Shown here: one piece after another, positions 32,013 to 42,214 of the stretch
Layout: every line of letters begins with the position of its first letter
Position numbering within the stretch: the first letter of the stretch is position 1
From: Globisporangium splendens
Lineage: Eukaryota; Oomycota; Peronosporomycetes; Pythiales; Pythiaceae
Assembly: GCA_006386115.1 (NCBI GenBank)
Contig: VFIW01000032.1
Location: 144,668-208,667, forward strand
Direction of reading: 5' to 3'
Length of the DNA: 64,000 bases
The notes under the pieces: model-generated
The model's database searches: none
Told to the model about the DNA's origin: nothing
The model's input: only the letters and a program-made list of their open reading frames with translations
Position numbers and translations under genes: made by a program

Positions 32013-33376
32013 CTTGGACTGTCAAGTAGAGAGCGGTCGTCCGCTCCGTCCGTTGGTTCGCGCTGAGATCAGCTTGTTGGCGGGTCTTTATACTTGACTT
32101 TAGTAGCAGCGTGCGGAAGAAGCACAGCGAGTTGCCAAATGCTTACTGCATGCAGCGTGGCTGTTGCACACCGTAATAATAGTTGAAACAAATACTGTAG
32201 AGAGGCGGGTTCCTCTCTCTATAACAGAGCGAAAACCCTCCATAAAGATGTAGTTTACTTGAATTTGCATGTGGAGCACTAACGATCGGATCCTTTTCGA
32301 GTGGATAAGAGGGATGGGTTATGTGGATAGAAAGGAGCCAATGAACACGCGCTGGTGATAAAAAGGAAAAAACGAAAGCATACAGAAACGAGATGCCTCT
32401 ATAATAGCATGATCTTTCTATTCAGTATGTATATAAGCTCATACATAAGCATATGAACGATAATAATGACAGACTCATAAATAAATACCTCTCGGCATTC
32501 CGCTATCACAATGCGCGCGCGGTAAACATGCCCAGCTTCAAGGTTGCGCTTGCAGATGGACCTCTCTGTTTCTCTTTCTTTCTTTTTCTCGACTTTTCTC
32601 CATCAGCTTACAACTCGCGTGCATGCTGGTGCCTCGTTTGTATCCATGTGTGTGTGTGTGTGCGTGGCTGACGCATGTGCGGTAAGCGATGCATCCGCCC
32701 ACAGCTGCGCGCTAAATGGACCAAAGGCGGCACTGACGTCAATCACGTGGTACGACAATGCTGCGCGAGCTACGCGAGCACCGCGCGCATGAACAATGAT
32801 GCGAGTGGTCATCAAAGGCACTTTGCGCGCTGCTAGCTTGTGGCATGATGAATGCCCACCCTATGGGTGCGGTTTGCCGCGCTTCCACGTAGCTGTTCGC
32901 ACTGCCAGTCAAAAGAGTCGTAATGGCCAAATCCTGGCATCATGACGGCATTTCCACTAACGAGACGAAGGCACGCCTTACCGAGAACTTTACTGAGTCA
33001 CTTGGAAAGCCAACGTGGCGTTGGTGAATGGACGCCCTCCTGCCTCTCGATAGGAGCACAGTGTGGCTCGCGCTTGAATCTAATGCCAAAATTGCCAATG
33101 GAGAGCGTCGCTAGGAAGGTGGTGACATTTTTGTCGACGCTTGCACATTTAGATGCCTCGAATGCATTCTTGATCGCATAACCAGGGCTCAATCGTTCTC
33201 GCACTCCGCTGCTTCACACGACGACTTCTAAGGACAAATGGACGTGGCACGACGAGGCATTGATTCGATTGACATGCCTGGTTCGTCTCGTCAAGGAGAA
33301 CGCGCCGTGCCTCTTTGAGTTGCCTCTCTTTTCATCATTCACAACCTTGCCCTTCAGTCGTTCAAAGAACAAAGCG
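32013..33376. other. Intergenic 1.36 kb, no gene seen
   Basis: No supported ORF on either strand. AT-rich around 32150-32480, with a TG microsatellite near 32646-32663 and a pyrimidine run near 32565-32595. The final part is the 3' flank of the F-BAR-like gene. Confidence 0.3.
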
Positions 33377-35740
33377 CTACAAATTTGCCGTCAGCAGCTT
33401 CAGTACCTTGCTGAAATCCTCCTGACTTGATCGCTGACTTGCTGCAATCTCTTCCCAGGACTGGTGCATTCGCGCGAGTGAGCACGAGATGTAGAGCACC
33501 ATGAGCACCATCGCCGTCATAGACGCAGTCAAAGCCACCAAAGTGGACTCTTCGCTTCGAAAAACAACTGCCACGATCGGCGCCATGCAGCATTTAACCT
33601 GCAGCAGAAGGTTGTGGAGAGTCATTGTCACGTCTTCCTTGGTGAAGGGTGCAGACAGAAGATCATGAACTTTCGCCGTATTGCTTGAAGGCACATTCGA
33701 CTTGGAGTCAATCGCTTTCAACGACACTGCTGGCGCTAAGCTCGTTAGCACGCGATATGACGCAGACTTCACGCCAAAAGACTGGGTTTCTTCCTGGTTG
33801 CTTGGAAAAGAGTCTAGTTCAGGGACACACTCATCGTCTATGTTGTTGTCAACCTTGATGCCTTCCAAAGGATCTTCTGTGTCGTCTTCATTGAGAAACG
33901 TAATGAACGATCTCCATGACGCAGAAGACGGCATCAGGGATCGTGAGAATAAACTCGACATCTCCGCATCGAGACCATCAGTGGCAGCCGCGATGCGCAG
34001 TGCATCATACTTGGTAATGCATTCCTGCATCGCCACGAAAGCCTTGCTCATGTGCTTTAAGTAATCGTTCACCATGAGCTCCATCGTCTTCACACTTAGG
34101 AGCGATGTGTTCTGCAATGTCTGCATGATATCGTGCCGCTGCTCGGCTTCGTTTCTCTCGAGGGAGAGCAAATACGTTCGAGACTCCTCGAGCTCTTTCT
34201 CAACTGCAGATTTCTTCAGCGCAGCTGCGTGTTGTGCGTCGCGATCATATTCCTCAGGCTCGCTGCTTGCGAGTGAGTTTCTCTGCTTGTCTGTAGGACT
34301 TTGCACCTTGCTCAATGAGGCAACAGCACTGCGAAGACCAAAGTTGCTGAGACTGATCTTCATCGCATCCGTTGCATGCCCTGCGTAATGTGTTTCGTTG
34401 GTTGAAATGGGACTGGTTCCATCATTGGAATTGCCGAGTAGCTTGAGTGCCTTGCCCTCGTTTTCCTTCAGCTTCTTTCGCGTGTGGTGCACAAGTTTCG
34501 TGGTCTCCTCGAGCGACTGTAGCAGCTCTTGGCGTATTTTCTCTTGCTTTTGCTTGGAGAACTTGAGAGTGCGGCTTATCGGATCCATCAGATTCACGGT
34601 GAGCAGTTTGTGGTAATGCATGAAATCAGACACCACTCGAACCGAGGAGCCTTCCTTGTTTGCAGTCGCAGGTCCAGCAGCGTCAGAACTCACGCCAGTG
34701 CTAAACACTTGCGTGATTGGATGCAGTTTGAGCATTGTCTGCAGCCGTTTGATCATGTTTTCTTCAACGAGGAACACTTGCGTGAACACAAAGTTCATCC
34801 ACGATGTCATATCCACATGAGTACCGTACTTCTCCAAGAACAGAAGCCAGCTTTTCTCGTCATCATCGTTCTGTTGACGGTGAGAACGCTCGTTCGTGCT
34901 TCCATCTTGGCTGTCGTTGCTCGTGCTGGACTGCTGCTTGCAGGAAGAGAGCTGCAATTGGAGATCGGCAACAAGGTCGCAGGAGCGAGCGATCATGCGC
35001 TTGTACACTGTGATGATGCGCTCTAGAATGTCATCCACCACCGCGATCTGCTGTTGCTCAGCCAAGTGCAGTTCTTCCAGCCGCTCCTTGATGTAATCTC
35101 GTTCGCCTTTTCGTCTGCTGTGGACTTCCAGCAATTGTTGCTCTTGCTTCTTTCGGTGAGTTTGAAGTAGCTTGGTCTCGGTCGTGTCGCCAATACTGCT
35201 GGGGACATATTTGCCCTCGTCTTCGTCAACATTTTGATTGCAAGGTGACCTGAGACTTGCATTTCTCCTGTCTGTGGAGCTTGCATTAACGTTACTCTTT
35301 CCTGAGATGAGATGTTCCCTGATGCGTTTGTACTGGGCATCGAGTTCTTGCTCCTTCTCGACGCCTTGCCTGATTTCAGCAAGCATTCGCTTCGTCTGCC
35401 TCATTTGCTGGTCTAGAAAGTTGTCCATCGGGGTCATCACGGAGCGCGAGATATCTCTCACAAGCGTCGCCTTCGCATCCGTCTGCGCCACCACAAACTC
35501 TTCTAGACTCACACACACGCGTCGTAGCTCTGGCACTTGCTGGAGTTTCTTCTTCTGCTTCTCTGGTACAGAAATGCTCACGAGCTTCATGTATTCTTGC
35601 ACGTATTTGTCTTCCACAGACTGCAGATCGCGGATGAAGTTGCCAATCAATCCGAGCCTTTTGATCCTGCCGTTTACGTGTTGCTCCAACGCAAGCACCG
35701 ATATATTCGCGACGCCAACGGCGGGATCTTTGACTGCCAT
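33377..35740 (-). CDS. F-BAR-like protein with C-terminal membrane segment
   Basis: Intronless, 787 residues. The first roughly 300 residues are a helical region that looks like an FCH/F-BAR domain: EQHVNGRIKRLGLIGNFIRD, then VEDKYVQEYMKLV, SVMTPMDNFLDQQMRQTKRML and KRKGERDYIKERLEELH-like stretches. F-BAR dimers bind and bend membranes at sites of endocytosis or actin assembly. A second helical block with FSKQKQEKIRQELLQSLEET lies in the middle, and a Ser-rich region follows. Near residues 725-750 is an uncharged stretch (LVALTASMTAMVLMVLYIS) long enough for one membrane helix, followed by a short tail with several Gln, Glu and Ser. A membrane-anchored F-BAR would be unusual. The domain call is by pattern only. 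Confidence 0.65.
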   Translation of the reverse strand: MAVKDPAVGVANISVLALEQHVNGRIKRLGLIGNFIRDLQSVEDKYVQEYMKLVSISVPEKQKKKLQQVPELRRVCVSLEEFVVAQTDAKATLVRDISRSVMTPMDNFLDQQMRQTKRMLAEIRQGVEKEQELDAQYKRIREHLISGKSNVNASSTDRRNASLRSPCNQNVDEDEGKYVPSSIGDTTETKLLQTHRKKQEQQLLEVHSRRKGERDYIKERLEELHLAEQQQIAVVDDILERIITVYKRMIARSCDLVADLQLQLSSCKQQSSTSNDSQDGSTNERSHRQQNDDDEKSWLLFLEKYGTHVDMTSWMNFVFTQVFLVEENMIKRLQTMLKLHPITQVFSTGVSSDAAGPATANKEGSSVRVVSDFMHYHKLLTVNLMDPISRTLKFSKQKQEKIRQELLQSLEETTKLVHHTRKKLKENEGKALKLLGNSNDGTSPISTNETHYAGHATDAMKISLSNFGLRSAVASLSKVQSPTDKQRNSLASSEPEEYDRDAQHAAALKKSAVEKELEESRTYLLSLERNEAEQRHDIMQTLQNTSLLSVKTMELMVNDYLKHMSKAFVAMQECITKYDALRIAAATDGLDAEMSSLFSRSLMPSSASWRSFITFLNEDDTEDPLEGIKVDNNIDDECVPELDSFPSNQEETQSFGVKSASYRVLTSLAPAVSLKAIDSKSNVPSSNTAKVHDLLSAPFTKEDVTMTLHNLLLQVKCCMAPIVAVVFRSEESTLVALTASMTAMVLMVLYISCSLARMHQSWEEIAASQRSSQEDFSKVLKLLTANL

Positions 35741-36055
35741 CGCTTGCTGATATGGTGATGGTGGCGGACGTCAGCAAAATATGTGATGACCAGAAGAAGT
35801 ACGAGGGGAATTGCTCTCTCAAAAGCTGGCTGGGGTGGCTGTTTGGATCTTTCGTTAAAAATAGCGCAGTCCACAGTCTCAATTTAGCTGCATCAGAACG
35901 CTGCAGCGCTGACCAAAGAACGCACTGTCACAGTATAAGAGACGATAAGCAACCTGTGCACAAACAACCAATTCATACAAAGAAGCGACACGCGTGAAGC
36001 AGAGTCTCATACACACAAACAAATTGTACCACATTGTAACTCCTCATGCTCCCTT
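35741..36055. other. Short intergenic between F-BAR-like gene and ureG
   Basis: About 315 bp of 5' flank of the F-BAR-like gene and 3' flank of ureG. Read on the minus strand it contains TCATCACATATTTTGC at about 35774-35789, a weak initiator-FPR-like sequence 35-50 bp before the start at 35740. Confidence 0.3.
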
Positions 36056-37223
36056 TTACTTGGCTCCTGAAGCTTCCCATGCCTTGACGATGAATTCGAT
36101 AATCTCATTGACGCCTTGTCCAGCGTTAATTTGCGAAAACACAGTTGGACCAGTGCCGCGCATGAGTTTCGCATCGCGATCCATGACGCTCAAATCGGCA
36201 TTCACATGCGGAGCGAGATCGATCTTGTTGATCACCTGCAATTCCATCATTCGCCGGCGAACACACACAAAAACACAAAAACACATGAGTACGCATTCAT
36301 CTCCACACAGACGTTGTTAGCAATGTAGACGTACCAGCAAATCTGCTTGCGTGATGCCAGGTCCACCCTTGCGAGGCACTTTGTCGCCTCCAGCGACATC
36401 GATGACGTAAATGATGTAGTCCGCGAGCTCACGACTGAAATTCGCAGCAAGGTTATCTACATTTGCAGCGAAAGTGCACAAAAAAGCAACCAGTATTTAC
36501 CATAGGCACGGCATTCGACGCGATAAAACGCAGCATACACGCATTACCTCCTCCTGACTCGACGAGCACCATTTGCGCGTCAAACTCATCGGTGAGATCC
36601 TCACAGGCCTGCAGGTTGGCCGAGATATCTTCTCGGATCGCCGCGTGTGGGCAACCACCGGTTTCAATCGCGCGAATGCGTTCTTCAGGAAGCGCTTGGT
36701 GGCGCACAAGGAACTCGCCATCTTCGCGCGTAAAGATATCGTTCGTGACGGCTGCAATGCTGAATTTGTCCTTCAGTTCTCGGCACAACGCAAGCATCAA
36801 CGCTGTCTTGCTGCAAAAGACAATTTCCACCATGAAACAAAGCGTCAGTCATTACCACGATGCATACGTATCACAAAACAAGCAACAATGAAAAACATAC
36901 CCACTGCCAACAGGGCCGCCAATGCCCACCGTGAATGCGCGCAGACTGAAGTCGCGTCCCGTGTGGACTGGATCGCGTTCGTCGAAGTGGCCCGCGTGCT
37001 CCAAGTGTTCGTGGGTGTGGCCGTGCTCACGGAGCTGCTTCTCTTCGTCTGGTGTTGGCTGACGGCCTTTGCTCAGCACGAAGCGACGCACAATTTCGTC
37101 CCCATCGAGCACGAGGTCGTCGTCGTGATGATGATGGTGGTGGTGGTCATGGTCATGGTCATGCGCGTGGTCGTGGTCGTGGCTGTGCCCATGGTCGTGG
37201 CTGTGGTCGTGCGAGTGCTCCAT
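36056..37223 (-). CDS. ureG: Urease accessory GTPase UreG
   Basis: Exons are 37223-36901, 36810-36548, 36456-36335 and 36235-36056, in phase, 295 residues. UreG hydrolyses GTP to drive nickel insertion into urease. The N-terminal 35 residues are nearly all His and Asp ([18 protein letters not shown]), a metal-binding tail as in plant and some bacterial UreG; a second [10 protein letters not shown] cluster follows near residue 75. The P-loop GPVGSGKTALM is formed across the first intron. Next come [29 protein letters not shown] (the CPH nickel site), [13 protein letters not shown] across the second intron, [16 protein letters not shown], and NKIDLAPHV starting exon 4. The first and third introns are 90 and 99 bp. 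No urease structural gene is in the window, so its presence elsewhere is inferred. Confidence 0.95.
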
Positions 37224-37260
37224 TGTGTGCGCTGTTGCTGCTCCTGGTGTTGACGACGTG

Positions 37261-37280
37261 GGGAAAATGCTGAAATGTGG
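37261..37280 (-). promoter_or_regulatory. Probable core promoter of ureG
   Basis: On the minus strand CCACATTTC is followed two bases later by CATTTTCCC, which fits the flanking promoter region consensus; the gap is one base longer than the canonical pair. It lies 38 bp before the start codon. Confidence 0.45.
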
Positions 37281-37694
37281 GTGTGAATGTGGGCATGAAT
37301 GTGGAATGACCTAACTGGTGGATGTGCTCAGTGACGCAGGCGCACACATTCCAGGATTTAGCCAATTGGCGAAGGGATACTATTCATTTTCAGCCAATCA
37401 TATGGTCGTATTCATTGGAGAATCTGCTGTGTTCTGTTTTGACGCTTGTCCTTGAGAAAGATATCATGCACTAGGTGCGCATTAGCTGATTGGTAAGTTC
37501 GTGTTTGGTCATTTGCAAACTCTCAAAAGTTGTCGATGACAAATGATCCGTGAATTAATACTTGCTGACTGTTCTGTTGAAACAATTAAGATTGTTCTTA
37601 TTCTTGACTTTGTCGAGCAAAATATTGATGACGCGGTCTGACTGAGCCTGCTGCTGCACACTTGCCAGCACCGAAGACATCAAAGACGGCCCTA
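37281..37694. other. CCAAT-rich upstream region of ureG
   Basis: Four CCAAT-type boxes lie at about 37363, 37396, 37415 and 37485, on both strands, in an otherwise non-coding stretch. They are within 100-230 bp of the ureG promoter. Confidence 0.4.
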
Positions 37695-38236
37695 CAGGAA
37701 GGCGACAAGAACGCGAACGAGCAAGCAGAGTTGCCTCAAGCCCCAAAGGTCTTCGCGAAGATCGCTGCTATGCCGCGTGCTGCGTCTGTCGCCGGCAGCA
37801 AGCGGGTTTCTCAGCAAGAAGCCCCATCTCCAAGCATGGATGCCATGAAGAATGTGCCAACCAAGGACAACACCTTGGACGCCAAACTGGCAAGGGTGCT
37901 AACAAGAATCAAACTGCTTGGGCAAGCAAACTCTAACTTTAGGCAACGCGAAGTACAGTACAAGCAGGCACCAGCAACGCCAAGCAAGGACGCGGCAAAG
38001 GTGTGGTACCAACTTCTGCTGTCAAGGACAACGAGAACAACTGGATCGGCCAGAAGAACCAGGCTTGAAAGGCTGCTCCAGCGGCGCCAAGTGCGGCATC
38101 ACCAACCAAGGTCATGGTCACTGGCGAGGCGTCCAGCGAAAGTAACTCTTCATGTGAAGCGCCTCGCCTCTCTTACAAACCACTGATAATAGCATAGGGT
38201 TTCTTCGGCTCGAAGGCATTCGCACAGCTTCAGCAG
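37695..38236 (+). pseudogene. 5'-truncated, frameshifted copy of the Pro/Ala/Lys-rich secreted-type gene
   Basis: This plus-strand segment matches the inverted gene at 42215-43339 from codons for NKQAELPQAPK onward. The match continues about 90 bp past the gene's stop, to 38236 (counterpart 42124), where it ends sharply. The N-terminal half with the signal peptide is absent. The frame shifts after APATPSKDAAKV: the second part, QKNQA then KAAPAAPSAASPTKVMVTG, is in another frame and has TGA at 38066-38068 where the intact gene has a Gly codon. Because 3' non-coding sequence was copied too, the origin is a DNA-level segmental duplication and not retroposition. Confidence 0.85.
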
Positions 38237-39411
38237 TGCTACAACGCCTCCACACCCTCGCTCGCAGCACAACTTGCGCTCTCACTCGTATCTATGGTTG
38301 GACAAGTTAGCAGACCTACCCTTCACACTCACACTCACAGCTGCAGCAGTGTACCCACACACACATACACACACACACACACACAACATATACAATATAC
38401 CATCCACTGAATCATTGCTCCCAGCACGATCAATTTGAACTGACAACTGCTGTAGTTGCAAGCACTCAGCTGGAAGAGCAGCATTGAGGTGGAATAATGG
38501 GGTATGGATTGACTCAGCGCGGTTCTTGAACGAGCAGCTGTAGACACTCATTCGTGAGCTGGTTCGAGCTTGATTGCAGAAGCAGATCTGCCACGTACCC
38601 TCCGCGTACGTGGTTCTTGATGCCAGCAAAAAAACACTCCTCTTTGCGTGTTCGGCATATCGACGGTCGTCTCCGACCATACCGAAGATCTTGTAGCAGC
38701 TCCTCATTGGTTTTGACGTTGCGTTTTCTTCCAAATGCACGCAGCATTACAGAGTATTCAGTGGATACGCAGCAGTGTTGCATCGTGACCAGGATCTGCG
38801 CAATCGTAGCCATTGCGTGTCAGTCAGCATCCGTTTAACACAATCCACCCAAATGCAACGTTGAAGCTGCCTTGTGTGTCAAATCACAATTCTCGTCACT
38901 CGTGATCGCTAGAGCTACAGAGCAAAACCTGATAGCAGAAAAAGTGCACTATTCATTTTCAGAGGTGTAACTGAAGTTTGCCCATCGTCCATTCCATTCG
39001 TCGAAACTTCAAGTGAACTCATCTCATATTTCCATTATCAAGGGCTATCGGATTATACGATACTCACAGAAATCCAAGAGAGTTCTCTCATTTCAAGCAC
39101 AGCCATGAGGATAATACTGTCGCAGGATATAACGTATGACAGGTTGCGTGTTCGCATTCACTCTCGTTCCGCTCTCTCGTCACATCCAAATGGCGGAAAC
39201 GCAAGGTGGCATTTCCACATTCGCCGCCCGAAACGCAATACGCGTCTCCGACGTGCGTCTGTCCTCCCATTTCGCTTCTGCGCTTCCTCTCGACGTCGGC
39301 GCTCTGCGGGGTCCAGCCGCCGAGTCCTCACCATTCGCCAAAACCACCTGCGCCGCACACCCACCGCGCTTTCCCATCTGATTCCTCGCATCGACTCGGA
39401 CGCTCACTAGT
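38237..39411. other. Intergenic with CA microsatellite and one doubtful small ORF
   Basis: A CA repeat lies at about 38355-38385. A minus-strand ORF of 99 codons is listed separately with low confidence. The region 39100-39411 is the 5' flank of the acyltransferase gene and is C/T-rich, with several TCNCC initiator-like sites but no clear FPR. Confidence 0.3.
38514..38813 (-). CDS. Possible small hypothetical protein
   Basis: A 99-codon ORF from an ATG at 38813. It has a plausible protein-like composition: a start TIAQILVTMQHCCVSTEYSVM, a basic centre GRKRNVKTNEELLQDLRYGRRR, then ECFFAGIKNHVRGGYVADLL and a helical end. I recognise no family. It could equally be a remnant of a longer gene or chance. 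No core promoter was seen. Confidence 0.3.
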   Translation of the reverse strand: MATIAQILVTMQHCCVSTEYSVMLRAFGRKRNVKTNEELLQDLRYGRRRPSICRTRKEECFFAGIKNHVRGGYVADLLLQSSSNQLTNECLQLLVQEPR

Positions 39412-41612
39412 ATGGCACAAGCGAACGGCACCGACGCCCGCAATGATGCCGCTACGAGCAACGGCACTAGTAATGCGCATGCTACTGCAGGAGCGCCAGC
39501 GCCTGTCGACCTTGCCGATACACTGACGTACCATCACCAAGGATCGCTTCCGAAATTGCCGATCCCAACACTGGAGGAAACGTGTGCGCGGTACTTGGAG
39601 TACATTTATGCGCTGCAGACGCCAGAAGAGTTTGAAGAGTCGAAGAAGAGCGTTGCGGAGTTTCTTGATAAAGATGGACCTGCGCTGCAGCAGAAGTTGA
39701 TCGAGTACGACCAGGACAAGAACAGTTACATTGAAGACTTTTGGTACGAAGCGTATTTGAACCACCGCAGTTCGGTGGTGCTGAACGTGAACCCATTCTT
39801 CGTGTTGGAAGATGACCCAACGCCATCGCGAAACAATCAGATCTCGCGCGCCGCGTCGCTAATCCTCGGCTCGCTCAAATTCATCAATGCGCTACGCAAG
39901 GGCACCCTTGAGCCAGACATGTGGCGCAACAACATGGCGTTGTGCATGAATCAGTACAAGAGACTATTCGGCTGTGCACGCATGCCGACCGCGCATTTGG
40001 ATGAAGCTTTCGTCGACGACAAGTCCAAGCACATTGTGGTCATGTGCAGAAACCAATTCTACTGGTTTGATGTGATCTGGGAAGATGGTGTCACGGCGAT
40101 CACCGAGCGCGAGCTTGTCAACAACTTGAAAGCAATCAAAGAAAATGCGATGCAAGCAACGGACGTCGAAGCTGCTTCACAAGCGATTGGCGTCCTCACG
40201 ACGGAGCATCGTGCCACTTGGGCCAAGCTGCGCCAGAAATTGATTGTCAAGAATGCTGAAAGCCTCGCTGTGGTACGTAAGACTGTTTTTATCTCCTCGA
40301 TCTTGCTGTTTCTGGCGTAAAGTTTCGCTGATTTACTCTTTTCTCTGGACTGTAGATCGATCGGGCTTTGTTTTTGGTTTGCTTGGACAACACGACACCG
40401 CCTGACGGGGCTGCGTTTGCGTCGACTGCCCTCCACGGCACGTACGGCATCGTCAATGGCGTCCAGATCGGAACGTGCATGAATCGTTGGTACGACAAGC
40501 TACAGATTATCGTGTGCGAGAACGGTGTCGCTGGCGTGAACTTTGAGCACTCGTTCGTCGATGGCCACACGGTCTTGCGCTTTGTCTCGGACGTGTACAC
40601 GGACACCATCATTCGTTTCGCACAGACCATTCGTGGTGGAAGCTACTCGTTCTTGGAGGCATCCTACCGGGCTCCCCAGTTGAGTGAAAGTGCAGACAAG
40701 CCTCGTGTGACCCCGCGGAAACTGGAGTGGGCGCTTGATGTCGAGATTGAGGAGGGCATCAAGTTTGCAGAAAGCAAGCTGAGCGATTTGATCCTGCAAA
40801 ATGAAGTCGACGTGCTGGAGTTCACGTCGTTCGGAAAGCTGTTCATCACGCAGCACAAGATGAGTCCTGATGCGTTTGTGCAGATGGCGTTCATCGCAGC
40901 GTACTATTTCCAGTACGGCAGCGCGCCCAATGTCTACGAGCCTGTGCTCACGAAGCGTTTCCTGCACGGCCGTACTGAGGCTGCGCGATCGATGACAAAG
41001 GAGGCTCTCGAGTTCTTGGATATTTTCTTCACCGAAAAGTCGCCGATTGACAAGATCGAGTCGCTGAAGAATGCGATCAACGCACAAGTCAAGGTGGTGC
41101 GAAACTGCGCGTCTGGAAAGGGTGTCGAGCGTCACTTGTTTGCTCTCGAGTGTCTGTGGCAAGCCGACCAGCGAGCGAACAGTCTGACTGGACAAACGTC
41201 GTCAGCGCCGAAACCTGCGATTTTCGCTGACATCGGTTGGAAGAAATTGAATCACACAATTCTGTCCACCAGCAACTGCGGCAATCCAAGTCTTCGCCTG
41301 TTTGGGTTTGGTCCAGTGTCGCCGGACGGTTTCGGGATTGGCTACATCATCAAGGACGAAGGCATTCAGTTCTGCGCGTCGTCAAAGCATCGTCAGACGT
41401 CTCGATACCTGAAGAACCTCGAGGCGTATTTGCTCCGCGTCCAGGATTTGCTGCTCCAGGAAGAAGAAATCCGCTTCCCAAACACGAAGCGGACTAGCAA
41501 GAGCATCAGCTCGGCGTTCAAGGGCTACGGTTTCTTCGACAGTGGCTCCACTGTACCTGCAAAGAACTCGAGCGACATCTCAATTGCTCGCGTCGGTCGA
41601 CCTTTGGAGTAA
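39412..41612 (+). CDS. Carnitine O-acyltransferase (acetyltransferase-like)
   Basis: Exons are 39412-40272 and 40356-41612 with an 83 bp intron between codons 287 and 288; 705 residues, the usual size range being 600-700. The enzyme moves acetyl or acyl groups between CoA and carnitine for transport between organelles. Family features are the opening LPKLPIPTLEETCARYLEYI, the segment SYIEDFWYEAYLNHRSS, NPFFVLEDD, CMNQYKRLFGCARMP, the catalytic region NFEHSFVDGH with His352, and later GKLFITQHKMSPDAFVQMAF and YEPVLTKRFLHGRTEAAR, which match the CoA- and carnitine-site blocks. The first 35 residues are Asn/Ala/Thr-rich without a clear targeting signal, and there is no C-terminal peroxisomal tripeptide (it ends GRPLE). 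Acetyl preference cannot be read reliably. Confidence 0.9.
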
Positions 41613-42123
41613 GTGAATAGTATCTGTTTCTTTGTGCTTGGGATTTGGGATGCTTGCTAATTGTTCGAGATAGGTAGCAAAGCGATGTCAAATCTCACCT
41701 CCTTTAGTTTGCATGTAAGTTAAACACACTTTGTCATTCGTTCCTCACTGCGGTTTCTGGAGCTCTTTGCAGCTCGATACAACGTGCTTGTTTGGAGCAA
41801 AGAACAAATCCCATGTCGAAGTGGCTGCGCGGCGTTGAAGGATTCATCCTGGCAATCCTTTTTGCTCTCTAGCTCCAGCGATCCTGGCGCTGATGGAGCA
41901 CTACTGCGTATCTCCTGAATACTCCGTAATGGTGCGTTTGGAAGCAAACTCAACGTTAAAACCACCGAGGCGCTACGAACCATTCTATATCCTGTTGTCA
42001 CTCCTCAGTTGAGCTCAGCTGTTCAAGGTACGCTAATGTTGCGGCATCTGTCAGTGATTGCATTGAAACAAGTGATCCTGTGGATGTTGCATTGCATATG
42101 TTAGGTGTGTTAATATGGCTGCC
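41613..42123. other. Intergenic, no gene seen
   Basis: About 510 bp between the convergent acyltransferase and Pro/Ala/Lys-rich genes. No ORF is supported. Confidence 0.3.
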
Positions 42124-42214
42124 CTGCTGAAGCTGTGCGAATGGCTTCGAGCCGAAGAAACCCTATGCTATTATCAGTGGTTTGTAAGAGAGGCGAGGCG
42201 CTTCATATGGAGAG

